From Siphonodentalium dalli (lineage: Eukaryota > Mollusca > Scaphopoda > Gadilida > Siphonodentaliidae), in the NCBI GenBank assembly GCA_032622095.1, contig CP136066.1:67216278-67280277 (forward strand): a DNA stretch of 64,000 bases. Direction: 5' to 3'. The position numbers and the translations under genes were made by a program. Positions 11,887 through 23,608 of this stretch are shown here, in pieces (within the stretch, counting starts at the first letter, position 1; every line of letters starts with the position of its first letter). Under the pieces are notes generated by a model, which did no database searches, was not told the origin of the DNA, and saw nothing but the letters and a program-made list of their open reading frames with translations.

Positions 11887-14800
11887 GGTACAGTACACTC
11901 ATCGTGTGCTGTAAGGAAAACACTCAACACGGTGGGGATATTTTTGGGAGAGTGAATCACGATGGCCCACTCAACAGCGTGGGCCTTAGTGGAGAGGATT
12001 AGCGAGGCGCTTTTGTCTAATCAACAAGGTGATGGCAGTTTATTCCCACCTCACTACAAAACACCGCGAATCACCGTGAAACACGGTGGATTGCCGACAA
12101 TCACTGCGAAACCATTATATTCGCAACCTTCTATCAAAGCATTGCATTTTCCACCGTTTACTTTTTATTTGTTTTCATTTAAAAAAATGAAAAATACAAC
12201 ATAGTAATGTAAAATTAAAATTAGCTGTAGGGAACGCTTTATTATACGTGGTCCGTTTGTGTGCTTCGCGCACATTTTTATCTTTTAAACTTTTTGACAT
12301 GTTGACTTGAGAAAAAAAACAACCATAATGTTTTCAGTTTCAACTTCTTGCTCAATTTAAAGGCACTTGTTGGTTTGAAAGTCCAAATTATGATCGATTT
12401 TGATACATCGCGGATCATGGATCAGCATATGCCGATAAGTACGCTAAAAATGATATACATGAACGGCCTCTTTCTGGTTGTATTAATTATTGTGATCGAA
12501 GAATGTTTGGGTCCCGAACGTTCTTCGGCATACAGATAATTCCCAGTATTCTAGTCATTACATGGTACAAATACAGAGCGTTTATTTCACTTATCTGCGA
12601 AAACTGAGGACAGCTCGTAAATATCTCTGACATGATCAAATATGTGTTTTGTTCAGAGCAGGTGCAACTAAATATATCGCGTATGCAACTATATACTTGT
12701 TGTATAAGCTTTGTTTTAACTTTTTATCTGTATGTATGCACATTTATATATTACATGCCTGTGTCTAATGTGGAAGTTGTGTGGTTTCGGATTACTCGTT
12801 CACCATCATTACGGCATTATATCTACACAAAGAGAGCACACGAGAACACTACAGGATGCTCGGGTATTCAGCGAAATGAATTTGACCGTTGTTATGTAAT
12901 ATTGCGCATTGCGGATCGCAACTGTGTTTTTTTTAATTCCTATCTGATTTTCATGATATATTAAAAGCTATATATCTGAAGGATTTAAATTCCGAATCGC
13001 GACGGACTGATTTCGTGGTATCCAAATGATATGTTGCAGGGTAAATCCGATGTTAAATTGGTTAACATGTTTTTAACCAATAACGATATATATACCTCTA
13101 CATAACCATATTATAGACACGATAGTATGGCAAATGCAATTGTTGAGTCATGATAAAGGGCATTTTATTATTTAAATATTGGATATATATTCATCGCGTT
13201 CGAGTCTGCAGAGGCTTATACACGCATAAATTAGTTTTAAAATATGAATTAACTATATTTTACTCTGGATAGACCTCAGTATTCCCCAACATCAAACATA
13301 CATGTATGTTGCCCATTAATTTGTGTCTTCGCAATAAAGCATTCAATCATTTCATATGAACTGCCACATAACGGTACGTAGTCGGAATTAGGAAAGATAA
13401 TACGGTAACTTAATATAGATCACAATCCCGGAGGTTTCATTTATTCGGGATAAATAAATATAGCATATACACATACAGCATTTTTTAAATGTGTTTTCAT
13501 TCGTACTGAAGAGAAAGTTTATTTTTACCATGTATATGAATAGACTAACAGTGAACGCTCTTTATTGTTCCAACGTGACTAATAGCAATGGTACTTATAT
13601 GTATATGGTAAATATAAAGAGCATTTGTCATACGAACCAGAGGAAACACCTGAGTCTGATTGCATGCGACAGTACCGGCGTACGGTTTATTTGTGGCCGC
13701 TAACACCGGAACAATAGCCATGCGGAATGTATACTGTGCGCCTTACTTCATTCTGAATGGCAAAGTGAACACTACATGTAAATGTAGCTCACATGGTTAT
13801 GATTGAAACTCGCACCCTATGCGCGGCGCTGCAATGGGGACAATTAATTTTGACACCTCTTACAGACTTGGCTGAACTGTCAAAGGTTATGTAAGAGCTA
13901 ACTGACTCCCATTATACTACCATTGTCTGAAATAACACGGACACAGTAGCACGCTATTTTTAAACATAACTATGTATATGTGAATCCTAGTGGTCACCGA
14001 CAATTTGTTTTATTATTTTAGCTAGTATATATATTTACACTATACACCCGTTTCATCCACTTCATGTTATTATACACCCATAGCATGATAATCATTAAAA
14101 ATAATCAAAAGTGGGTTGTAGGGAAGTAGTTCCGCCCCTTCCAAATCATCTAGGGTTAAATCCAAAAACCCAATAAATAAAAAAAACATATATGCTAGCT
14201 GAATCAGTCTTCCCTCGGAACGTTTATGCATGCATTTATGTGGGGGCCTGAACAAATGAGAGAGCTAGGGAATGTTATCCATATTTGCGTTTCGCGCATA
14301 TTTCGATCTTTTAAACATATTGCTAAACAAGATAGCATTATTAAAAATAAATTAAAACAAATTTAATTGTTTAATGGACTTGGATCATTATATTATACAT
14401 ATATAAATGTGTGCATGTGTGTAAATAATACGAAATTTGCGCTTAAAATTTGAAATAAGTGATCGAGGGGCGGAAGAAATCAACCAATACAATAACAAAT
14501 TGTTTATTTATTTTACCTATACATGTAGCTAGTTAATCATTCTGGAATTTTTGAAAATATAAACCATAATATAAATATAATGTACAACAGCATGCAATGC
14601 ATGACCCACTGAGTGTATGCTTTAGAATAAACTACAGTAAAGGGTTTCGGCTATGCATGACGTGATACAATATAGCTGTTGCCGTTTTGAAGCGATTCTC
14701 TGTGATTCCCAGTGATTCCCAGTGATCACCGACAAGTCACCCGGACGTTTGTTTATTCAACTTAATCCGATCCACTCGAGTTCACCGTGGATCACCGTGG

Positions 14801-14897
14801 AAAAATCACCGTGAATGCCGGTGATTCACGGTGGGCTTAGTGGGGTTCCCACCGTGTTGAGTGTTTTCCTTAAACCACACTCTGAGTGTACTGTAGA
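11887..14897. mobile_element. ~3 kb element with terminal inverted repeats, no transposase
   Basis: The left end (from about 11887) has GTACAGTACACTCA and then TAAGGAAAACACTCAACACG. The right end (to about 14897) has the reverse complement of both, giving ~45 bp of TIR. Inside each end are more diverged GTGAATCACnGTGG-type blocks pointing inward. The 3 kb interior has only short open frames, so this is a non-autonomous element or two facing MITEs. It lies in the large intron between modules 3 and 4. Confidence 0.6.
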
Positions 14898-16535
14898 CAG
14901 CTCCTATACCCTTTAATATATACAGATATACATGTAAATATACAAAATTTTGTCTTTGCGGGTGAAGCATCTTGCGGAAATCTATCACAAACAAAGTGAT
15001 CAACAGAGCGTGAACCTCGTGTTGAGAGACAAGCCCTTTGTTAAATTGATTTAAACACATAATGAGATCGGATTAATAGTCAATGAGCGATACTTGTTTG
15101 TCAATGAATAAATCCATTGAGCGTGCACGCGGTCACGATAATTTATGACTTGTCAATAACCATTATATCGGACTATCTTTTGGTCCGATTGGTAAGAGGG
15201 TAGTTCGATTGCATAATCGTATAACCGAATCGAGTTGTCAACTAGCTGGTAACTGAAAGACAAAAACGACCCCTTAGACCCGGTTTGGTTGGACGCCAAT
15301 GTAGGTTTAAACCAGGTTTAAACTCTGAGGTTTAAACCGGAGATGACGAATCCGGCCATTGGCTTTGTAACTGTAATAAGCTTGTATAGAACCTATTGCT
15401 CAAAAAGTGTCATAATGGATTCATTTCGTTTTCAAATAAGTTCATATGGAACCTATTTCGACCTCCAATAGGTTCTTATTGAGTTTATGATCCAGGCGAA
15501 CACGCTGCACAAAATGTCAGTATTGCTAAATTTGTCGCTCTCACCGGATTTTTGTGTCATAAAATGACCCAGATTCCCTAAAAATACCAGGGTTAAGCAT
15601 AATCTCACACATTTAACGAGATTGAAAAGTTACTGATGGAATACTGCATGGTAGTCATGGTTCCAGACATGAATTGGTCACTCTCATCGGTTTTTTGTGT
15701 GATAAAGTGGCCCAGGCTCCCGAAATTGTGATAAAGTTACAATATTAAGCAAACCTTACACCATGAACGCGATTTAAAGATGACTGAGTAAGATACTGTT
15801 CAGTGTTTGTAGGTGATAGCTTTCATTGAGCATAAATTAAGAAATATTACTACTCGAGGCGGTCATTTAGATGTATATATGGTTGCTATGCAATGCGTGG
15901 AATTTAATAAACCTGGGTATTGTTATCAAAATATTGGGAACCTGTCACACAAAATCAGTGAGTGACATTAGGTTCAGTATTGGACATGTTTAGAATAAGG
16001 ATACCAAACGTCCCACATCGAGAAAGATGGTACACATATCATACTTATGGTACATCGAAACGGATTTGTGGGAACACACTATGATATATAGGTATTTATC
16101 TTACAATTCGCTACCTAATTCATAATTATGGAAACGACTAGGTGGTTTACGATTCCGCATTCTGTATGGCAACATGCCGAATCCTTGATGTCAACATTGA
16201 ATGCACGTAGAAGTTGGGAATAAATGATGAAATCGTGGGATTATTAGACTGCATGATGTTTTCAATAAAAGCACATGTCCTCAATTTTCTTAAAATCTGA
16301 AATATTGACATCATTGAAACGGATATAGCGTTCGTCATTGTTAATACAGCCATCCTGAATCCTTGATGACGTAATAATTCGCAATGACGCAGAGCGACGT
16401 CAATTGTGCGATGTGCTATGTTATCCGCGAAAAAACACAGGTCCCATATCACTACCTATTATTCGATATTATGTTGAATGAACTGTAGAATAAATTGTAA
16501 CCATGTAGGTAATTCCAGACATTGGTTGCCAAGTG
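14898..16535. other. Intronic sequence, scattered repeat fragments
   Basis: Contains a copy of the CCGGTTTAAACC/GAGATGACGAATCCGG word pair (15300-15360). An AATAGGTTC/GAACCTATT inverted segment (15425-15485) belongs to the same repeat style as 47.9-48.1 kb. No coding module. Confidence 0.4.
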
Positions 16536-16785
16536 TCGCTACCTTCGCTGGGCCGGACTCATTGATATGCGTCCCAGAGAAGGCAGCTTAACCTGAATAC
16601 GGATCTCGGAAACCCAAAAGGTGGTGATAACCCATGCATTAACATTTATATAGGTCCCATGCCAAAGTACCTTATTCGATATTCTATATGGCTACCTTCT
16701 CGAGGTCGGACTCGTTGATATGCATCCCAGAGAAGGCATCTTGACCATGGATACGGATCTCGGAAACCCAATTGGTGGTGAATAC
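16536..16785. repeat. Tandem duplication, ~150 bp spacing
   Basis: The segments at about 16536-16635 and 16686-16785 both carry ATATGCxTCCCAGAGAAGGC, then TACGGATCTCGGAAACCCAA and a GGTGGTGA tail. No coding potential. Confidence 0.7.
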
Positions 16786-17208
16786 CTATATATGTATTAA
16801 TTATTCGCCGCATAATCGTCCTCAGATTAATCAATTTTCTTGACAATGAGCAGCGGTGCATGGGTGGAAAATGGTCATGTGTGAAAGATCCGAATTATTT
16901 ATTCATATGAAAACAAATGAATGTTTGTATACCTCGAACTCGGGAAGCATTCGGGGAGGTCTAATTAACTACTTCCAATAATTAGGTACGCAGAAGACTG
17001 CCTTGTTCTAACGATTAGACTAGCGACAAAGTTCAATAACAATACACACATAATTAATTCAAAACAAATATATATATATATAACAACGGTTTCGCTAACT
17101 GACGAAGCAAAATGACTAAGGAAAACACGATAGGGTACCAAGGGTGCACATAGGTATTTACGGTGCTATTCGGTTAGCTTGAAGCGCTTGGGCGGATTCG
17201 TCACCTTG

Positions 17209-17910
17209 AGTTTAAAGCCACATGTCGGTTTGCGCTCCAAAATACACATAATATTATTCGCTTTTGAATTTGTCCAGGTATCGAAACAGGTCGATAAATG
17301 CTTGAACTACCTTCCTATGAGTATTATATGTCACAGAAAGACGCATTGAAGTCATAACAAATACAACTTTGAACTGGATGTTTGGGTCACAAACAAACAA
17401 CAGCCATGTGCATGTCATGGAACAGAAAAGAGCGTTCCGTGTTAGTCTATTCCTGTTATGGTATAAATAAAGAGCGTTTGTTTCACTTCTATGCGAATAA
17501 TTGAAAACAGCTGGAAAATGGATTTGACCTTAGCATGTCAATTTCAAACTCCTTCCAATTTTTTAAGCTCGAATGAGCGATGTCCTTTTAAAGTCACATG
17601 GCGGTTTGCGCTCCAACATACGAATAATATTATTAGCTTTTGAATTTTTCCCGGTATCGAAATAGGTCGATTAATATCTTAACTACCTTTCTACGAGCAT
17701 TCTGTAACCCGAAAAGGCGCATTGAAGTAATGACAAAAATGCAACTATGATCAAGGTGTTTGGGTCCGAAACAAAACAACAGCCGTTTGCACGATATGGA
17801 ACAGAAAGAGCGTTCCGCGTTATTCGATTCCTGATATGGTAGCAATAAAGAGCGTCTGTCTGACTTCGGGCGAAAAATTTAAAACAGGCTGGAAAATGGT
17901 TGTGACTTTG
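17209..17910. repeat. R1 repeat family, tandem copies 2 and 3
   Basis: Two ~320 bp copies (from about 17209 and 17589) start AAAGyCACATGnCGGTTTGC. Each ends with an AAAGAGCGTnyGTyTsACTT block followed by a GGAAAATGG tail. Partial matches to the tail occur near 12575 and, inverted, near 42190. Confidence 0.7.
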
Positions 17911-18045
17911 GCAAGTGTTTTTTCAAACCATATGAAGCCGGCATACCAATAGTTCGTGTATTTAAGGACCTATCGTATCCGTCCCTCCAAATTACGTAGA
18001 CAACATTTGGAGGTCCGAATATATGGAAAGCCAGATTGACATTTA

Positions 18046-18735
18046 ATAAATAATTGAGCTTAAGCGCAATAAGGAAGATCTAATTGCGCTTAAGCGAAAT
18101 AAGGAAATTCCTTATTGCGCTTAAGCACAATAAGGAATATCTTATTGCGCTTAATATTTTATTAAGCGCAATAAGGAATCACTTATTGCGCTTAAGCGCA
18201 ATGAGGAATATTCTCATTTCGCTTAAGCTCAATATGGAATATTCTTATTGCGCTTAAGGGCAATTAGATCTTCCCTTATTGCGCTTAAAGCGCAATAAGG
18301 GATTTCTTATTGCGCTTAAGCACAATAAGACATTATTTATTGCGCTTAAGCGCAATTACATCCTTATTGCGCTTAAGCGCAATAACTATCTCCCTCATGA
18401 GATCACCCCTCTGCAAATAGTAGAATTATACTATATTTGCCTGTTAACAAGCACCATGGACTACACCCTTTGAATTATAGGGAGTTTATGTAATGTCACT
18501 AATTGCACTTAAGTGCAAAAAGGATTATTCCTTATTGTGCTTAAGCGCAATTAGCTCTTATTGCGGTTACGCACAATAAGAATATTCCTTATTGCGCTTA
18601 ATAAGATATTCCTTATTGCGCTTAAGCGCAATACGGAATTTCCTTATTGCGATTAAGTTCAATTAGATCTTCCCCTATTGCGCTTAAGCCAAATAAGGGA
18701 TTCCTTATTGCGCTTAAGCTCAATTATTTATTAAA
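18046..18735. repeat. Array of short palindromes (TTGCGCTTAAGCGCAA)
   Basis: About 25-30 head-to-tail units of roughly 20-30 bp. Each is built on the perfect 16 bp palindrome TTGCGCTTAAGCGCAA or a slightly decayed form, separated by AAGGAAT/ATTCCTT-type spacers. A non-repeat segment (about 18385-18500) interrupts the array. Because the unit is self-complementary the array has no strand and would extrude cruciforms or slip easily. It is intronic to gene A. Confidence 0.9.
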
Positions 18736-19224
18736 TTTTCAATTTCGCTTCCCATGCGAATGAGCCATGTCCGTTTAAAGTGAATCACAGTAAATATATG
18801 GCTCGCCGTAAATATAATTTATCGTCGATGCATGCTGTAAATTAAGAGTTATCGAAAATATGCTATTTTCTGAATAACGAATTTAAAGGGGTTGGCGATT
18901 TACCCCACAAGCATTAACGAGTGGTTTAAAATCGTTATTCAGAAACACTATGAGTGTATTTTGTTTATACCATGATCCCGTCTTGTTAAATTTTTACCCC
19001 ACTTTTCAAACAATAAAACCAGAATGTTACATTACATAGTCGGTTTCGACTCCACAGGCACGGTAAATGATCGAGGTGAATCTTTGAATCTTTAAAAACT
19101 TCTTCCTTGATTAACCTGTTTTTACCTGGACACCCCACCAAATGAACAACGGACTATTCCAATGTATACTTTTATCACTGAGTTGGAGAATACATTTAGT
19201 ATAGAAAGTGTTAATAACTTGCAG
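18736..19224 (+). other. Intronic sequence before module 4
   Basis: No repeat or gene recognised. It ends in the AACTTGCAG acceptor of the next exon. Confidence 0.4.
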
Positions 19225-19362
19225 TTGTCGGGACCAGCTATGGAGCGATGTGTTATCAGCAATGCAACGCGGCCAACACATACTGTAATGGAGGATCGCA
19301 TCAGTGTGCGTGTAACCAATACTACCAGCAATCACAGGACAGCCCGACAATATGCGACCAAG
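19225..19362 (+). CDS. Exon: six-Cys module 4 (long type)
   Basis: A 138 nt phase 1-1 exon between an AACTTGCAG acceptor and a good GTACGT donor. The module carries GAMCYQQC, NAANTYC, SHQCAC, NQYYQQS and a final ICDQ. By eye about 25 of 45 residues match module 2 (9315-9452), including the QYYQ and CDQ positions, and the exon length is the same. Unlike module 2 it has a canonical GT donor. Its pairing with the short-type module at 20927 mirrors modules 2 and 3. Confidence 0.85.
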
Positions 19363-20926
19363 GTACGTGCGATTCTAAGTAATAGAGAGATTCCACTTAT
19401 AACGTCTGGCGTTTAGCTTGTAAGGTAAATGGCAGCATGTGACAGCGACAAATAATACGAGACAACTCAAACAAATACCAGCAATTAGGGAACATCTCGT
19501 TACATACAATTTTAACAAGACTTTGACAGTATATTAATTAATGTTGTTTCAATAGGGATAACTGTAGCAGTTGAAGTCAAAATATTTTGTGGCAATCGGC
19601 TGAGTTATATCGGGTTATAAATTCGAAGGATCAATCACCATAGTTTATTCTATTATAACCAACCCTGGGCTATCATCCAAACAAAATAAACGATGTTTAT
19701 GATTAGACATTTTCCTAAAATGCCTACAAGTTAAACGCCATAACCGACAAGCGGAATCTCTCTTATTCAGTTGAAGTAATGCAGATATTTGTAGTTATGT
19801 CAACTTATGATTTGTGTAAAATTGTTTTATGTGGAGGCAAGTATCAAACAATAGAGGGATTCACAGTTCACATCGGTATTGGATAGAAATAGTTTATTTA
19901 GTATTCATGTCCAGGACGTATTTAACAAAATAGTTATTTGAGTTTCATATTCAAGAAATACACTAAATATGGACAATGAACCGAATCCAGACTGCTGGTA
20001 ATGATTACAGTACCCATAGTGATAGCAAATTCACAAACAAAGTTGATACAGTATTACTCACGGTGATATGGAAACGTTATCTCTAAAAAAAATTTAAAAC
20101 CCACCCTATCGATGATAACTTTCCATCAAACTTTATGCAACATAGTTAGTCTTGAATTGGAATATAAAACAATGGTTTGTCAAACGAGAATGTGTATTGA
20201 TATACATATGGCATTGTTACTGTTACATCTTGAGTGTTGTCAACTGATTCTGTCAGACGAACTGGGATAGGCATTATTTATTTATGACAGGTCATAGGAC
20301 ATTTGTTGAACGAATGTGCAGCTGCAATTGAACCGCAAGGTGAAACACTGTATAATCCAGCCAAAATATGGTTTTACATATTCAAAGTTTGCACAGAAAT
20401 GATTTTAAATTGGGTCGAAGCAGCGCATAATTGCATTAAACATATTGAAATTTCGCTTCGAGATATGTGTGTAAATTTCTTAATTTGGTATTTTTGCGGG
20501 TACACCAAATTTCGCGATAGGCTTGAATGGGTGGGGTTAAGAATCGGGGGCATATTTTGCAACACTTATAAGAACTAATATGGCCATGTGGCATATAAAA
20601 ATAACCACACGTGACCCCCACTTGTCGGCTGTATGAACATAACGTGAATAATATGTTACTATAATTAGGATGGCGTCCAAAATGGCCGATAACAACGCGA
20701 ATCAGCAGGTGATTTTTCGACATGCAATATTTATTAACAAAGTGATATATTCTCTGTTTGTTCCATAATAGAAAGTACCTATCAGAACATCAAATGTTTT
20801 GATCTGGTGGAGTATGATCTCTACGGGCGGGGCCAGAGAAGGAGATCGATAGCGTGATCTATTTGGAGGCTGATTGTGAAGGATGTTCAATGCAAGCATT
20901 CTTCATTAATCCTCATCATTTTTCAG
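19363..20926 (+). other. Intron between modules 4 and 5
   Basis: From GTACGT to TTTTTCAG. It includes an ATGGC-containing GC-richer patch near 20668-20710 resembling the inner ends of the GGTGG MITEs at 33.05 kb. No coding module found. Confidence 0.5.
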
Positions 20927-21049
20927 GGGTCCGAGCTGGTGATGTATGTGCCGCCACATGCTATTCCTCCAACACAAAGTGTACAAGTCATGTATGTGTG
21001 TGTTACCCGTACACATACTCTGCAATTGGCTCTGGTGCCTGTGCTTACG
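20927..21049 (+). CDS. Exon: six-Cys module 5 (short type)
   Basis: A 123 nt phase 1-1 exon after CATTTTTCAG, with a strong GTGAGT donor. The module reads AGDVCAATC, YSSNTKC, TSHVCVC and GSGACAY, nearly the same scaffold as module 3 at 10364. It is the last recognisable six-Cys module before the CTLD exons 10 kb downstream. Phase 1 at its end allows in-frame splicing to 31129. Confidence 0.85.
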
Positions 21050-22290
21050 GTGAGTAGATGCGGGCATTTACTATATTTGGTGTGAACAATATTTATTCCA
21101 AACAAATAAAATGGTTTAAAGTGATGTGAAATACTCCACTGAGGTGTTTTGAACGAAATAACAACGAATCATGCCAAAATAAGTTATTTTAATAAATTTG
21201 ATATCAAAATAGGCAGAAAACAGCTTCATCGTAATAAACTAATCACGTGCAGTGACTATTTTTAGCGGAATCATTACCGTAAAGTTTATGCTCAATAATG
21301 CGTCCCGAATAAAGTAGTAAATATTTACATTCGTGCGTAGTTATAACGTTTTGTTCTCTGAAATGGTACTGTCGGTGTGGTTGGAATATTCGAATATCTT
21401 GGTTGATTGCTATGTTCTTTCAATGGATATAGTGTTTGGATACTAACTTATCAATTTTATTTACTGAAATAAGTCCATAATATGTCTTTAACAAACTTTA
21501 AGTGATTGGCTGATTGGAATGGGATGATACAACAACCTGTTGTAACTTTTTTGAAAGTACATATACTCTCCATTACTGTATTTAGAACGGTCTACTGTAA
21601 CAACTTGTATAATTACAGACGAACGTGTTCAGGCTTGGCGATTTCATACGCGTGGCAACATTTTGGGAATGTGAGACTGAAAGACAGATTTTTCGGATAA
21701 TTTGATTTGTTTAGTGTAATTATGATATTTTCCGATGTTTGCCGTCATAATTGGATGCTATTTAGTATAAATTGTGTTCTTTTTTATCTATGAGTATGGA
21801 ATTGTCAGTCTGATTTTCGACTGAAATGATAATCGGTCGAAATGATGTTTTCCAGTTGGAAAATTGTAGCCTATTAATATTCCCATATCTGGGAGTTAGT
21901 AGAGTTAACAGAGCTATATTTGAATGGAAATTCGTGACATGACCCTTGAAACCGAAACACTCTGACCATACTCACTGAACGGGTATTTGTTAAATCTGAA
22001 TAATCCTTAAAAAGAACTACTGACTATATGAGTATTTTGTAAATAAAGGATTCATACTACATTGACTAGAGGAATACGAGACATTAAAGTCATTTGGTTT
22101 GAGCAAGGTTTGCATACATGTATAAGCAGTGTGTGGGTATGCTCAAAACGTATTTAATGTCCAACGATTTCCCATTATAGCGAATGACAAATTAATTCAC
22201 GTTTATGCAACATGATGTCGTTTTACGACAATAATATTGGATTCACTTTTTATACCTCAACGTTTTTGGATTGGTTTTGTCCATCTATCC
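21050..22290 (+). other. Intronic sequence, nothing recognised
   Basis: Starts with the module 5 donor. AT-rich with no module, repeat boundary or RNA gene visible. Confidence 0.45.
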
Positions 22291-22299
22291 GTTTTGGTC

Positions 22300-23225
22300 G
22301 TTTCACTGTTTTAAGAAAAAATGATAAAAATTATTACAGAATGAAAGAATAAATGATAACAATTGATAAAAATTGTTAAAGATTGTTGCCTCTCACCTAA
22401 TACCTGTATTGTATAGATATTGAAAAAATGATAATTTGTTTTAAAGAATGTCAGAAATAATGATAAAAAATGATAATTTATAAAGAATGTAAGAAAAAAT
22501 GATAAAAAAAAATGATAAAGTTGTTAAAGAATATAAGAAAAAATGGTAAAAAATGTTATAGAATGTAAGAAAAAATGATAAAAAAAATGATAAAAATTAT
22601 TACAGAATGAAAGAATAAATGATAACAATTGATAAAAATTGTTAAAGAATGTAAGAAAAATAAAAAATAAATTATAAATTGTTTCTAGGCCAATGTATTC
22701 TCTTATTTATGCGATGCGATCTATGGTCGACTCGCATATATAAGAGAATGCATTGGCACATGATCTTTGACTGTTGCCTCTCACCTAATACCTGTATTGT
22801 ATAGATAGTGAAAAAATGAAAAAAATGATAAAAAAAATTGTTAAAGGAAGTCAGAAATAATGATAGAAAATGATAATTTATAAAGAATGTAAGAAAAAAT
22901 GATAACAAAAATGATAAAGTTGTTAAAGAATATAAGAAAAAATGGTAAAAAAAAGTGTTATAGAATGTAAGAAAAAATGATAAAAAATAATGATAAAAAT
23001 TATTACAGAATGAAAAAATAAATGATAACAACTGATAAAAATTGTTAAAGAATGTAAGAAAAATAAAAAATAAATTATAAATTGTTGTTAGGCCAAAGCA
23101 TTCTCTTATATATGCGAGGCGACATATGGTCGACTCGCATATATAAGAGAATATTAATGCATTGGCACATGATCTTTAATGTTGCGCCAGCGTAGCTCCG
23201 GTAATGAAAGGGATAAGACTTTTTC
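22300..23225. mobile_element. Hairpin MITE with A-rich GATAAAAAATG spacer
   Basis: Two copies of the ~70 bp hairpin (22689-22757 and 23092-23166) are joined by an A-rich stretch of GATAAAAA and GTTAAAGAATGTAAG words. The right terminus carries GCGCCAGCGTAGCTCC and AATGAAAGGG, like the other family members, but lacks the final TTAA. A similar A-rich block precedes the first hairpin. Minus-strand Phe/Ser-rich open frames here are composition artefacts. Confidence 0.7.
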
Positions 23226-23608
23226 GAAACATAAAGGGGGTAATTTTGGATTGACTTTGTCCATCTATCCGTTTTTGTCGTTTGACTGTTGACTCTGACC
23301 TAATACCTGTATTGTATAGATAGTGAAAAAATGAAATAAATGATAAAAAATTGTTAAAGAATGTCAGAAATAATGATAGAAAATGATAATTTATAAAGAA
23401 TGTAAGAAAAAATGATAACAAAAATGATAAAGTTGTTAAAGAATATAAGAAAAAATGGTAAAAAAAATGTTATAGAATGTAAGAAAAAATGATAAAAAAT
23501 AATGATAAAAATTATTACAGAATGAAAGAATAAATGATAACAACTGATAAAAATTGTTAAAGAATGTAAGAAAAAAAATAAATTATAAATTGTTTCTAGG
23601 CCAATGCA

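Noticed and set aside
18046-18735. CRISPR-like regular repeats
   Set aside because: The units are self-complementary and the spacers are themselves repeat fragments, not unique; the genome is an animal genome without cas genes.
22672-23421. Phe/Leu/Ser-rich minus-strand open frames resembling membrane proteins
   Set aside because: Pure by-product of the A-rich GATAAAAA spacer of the hairpin MITEs, repeated at several loci.
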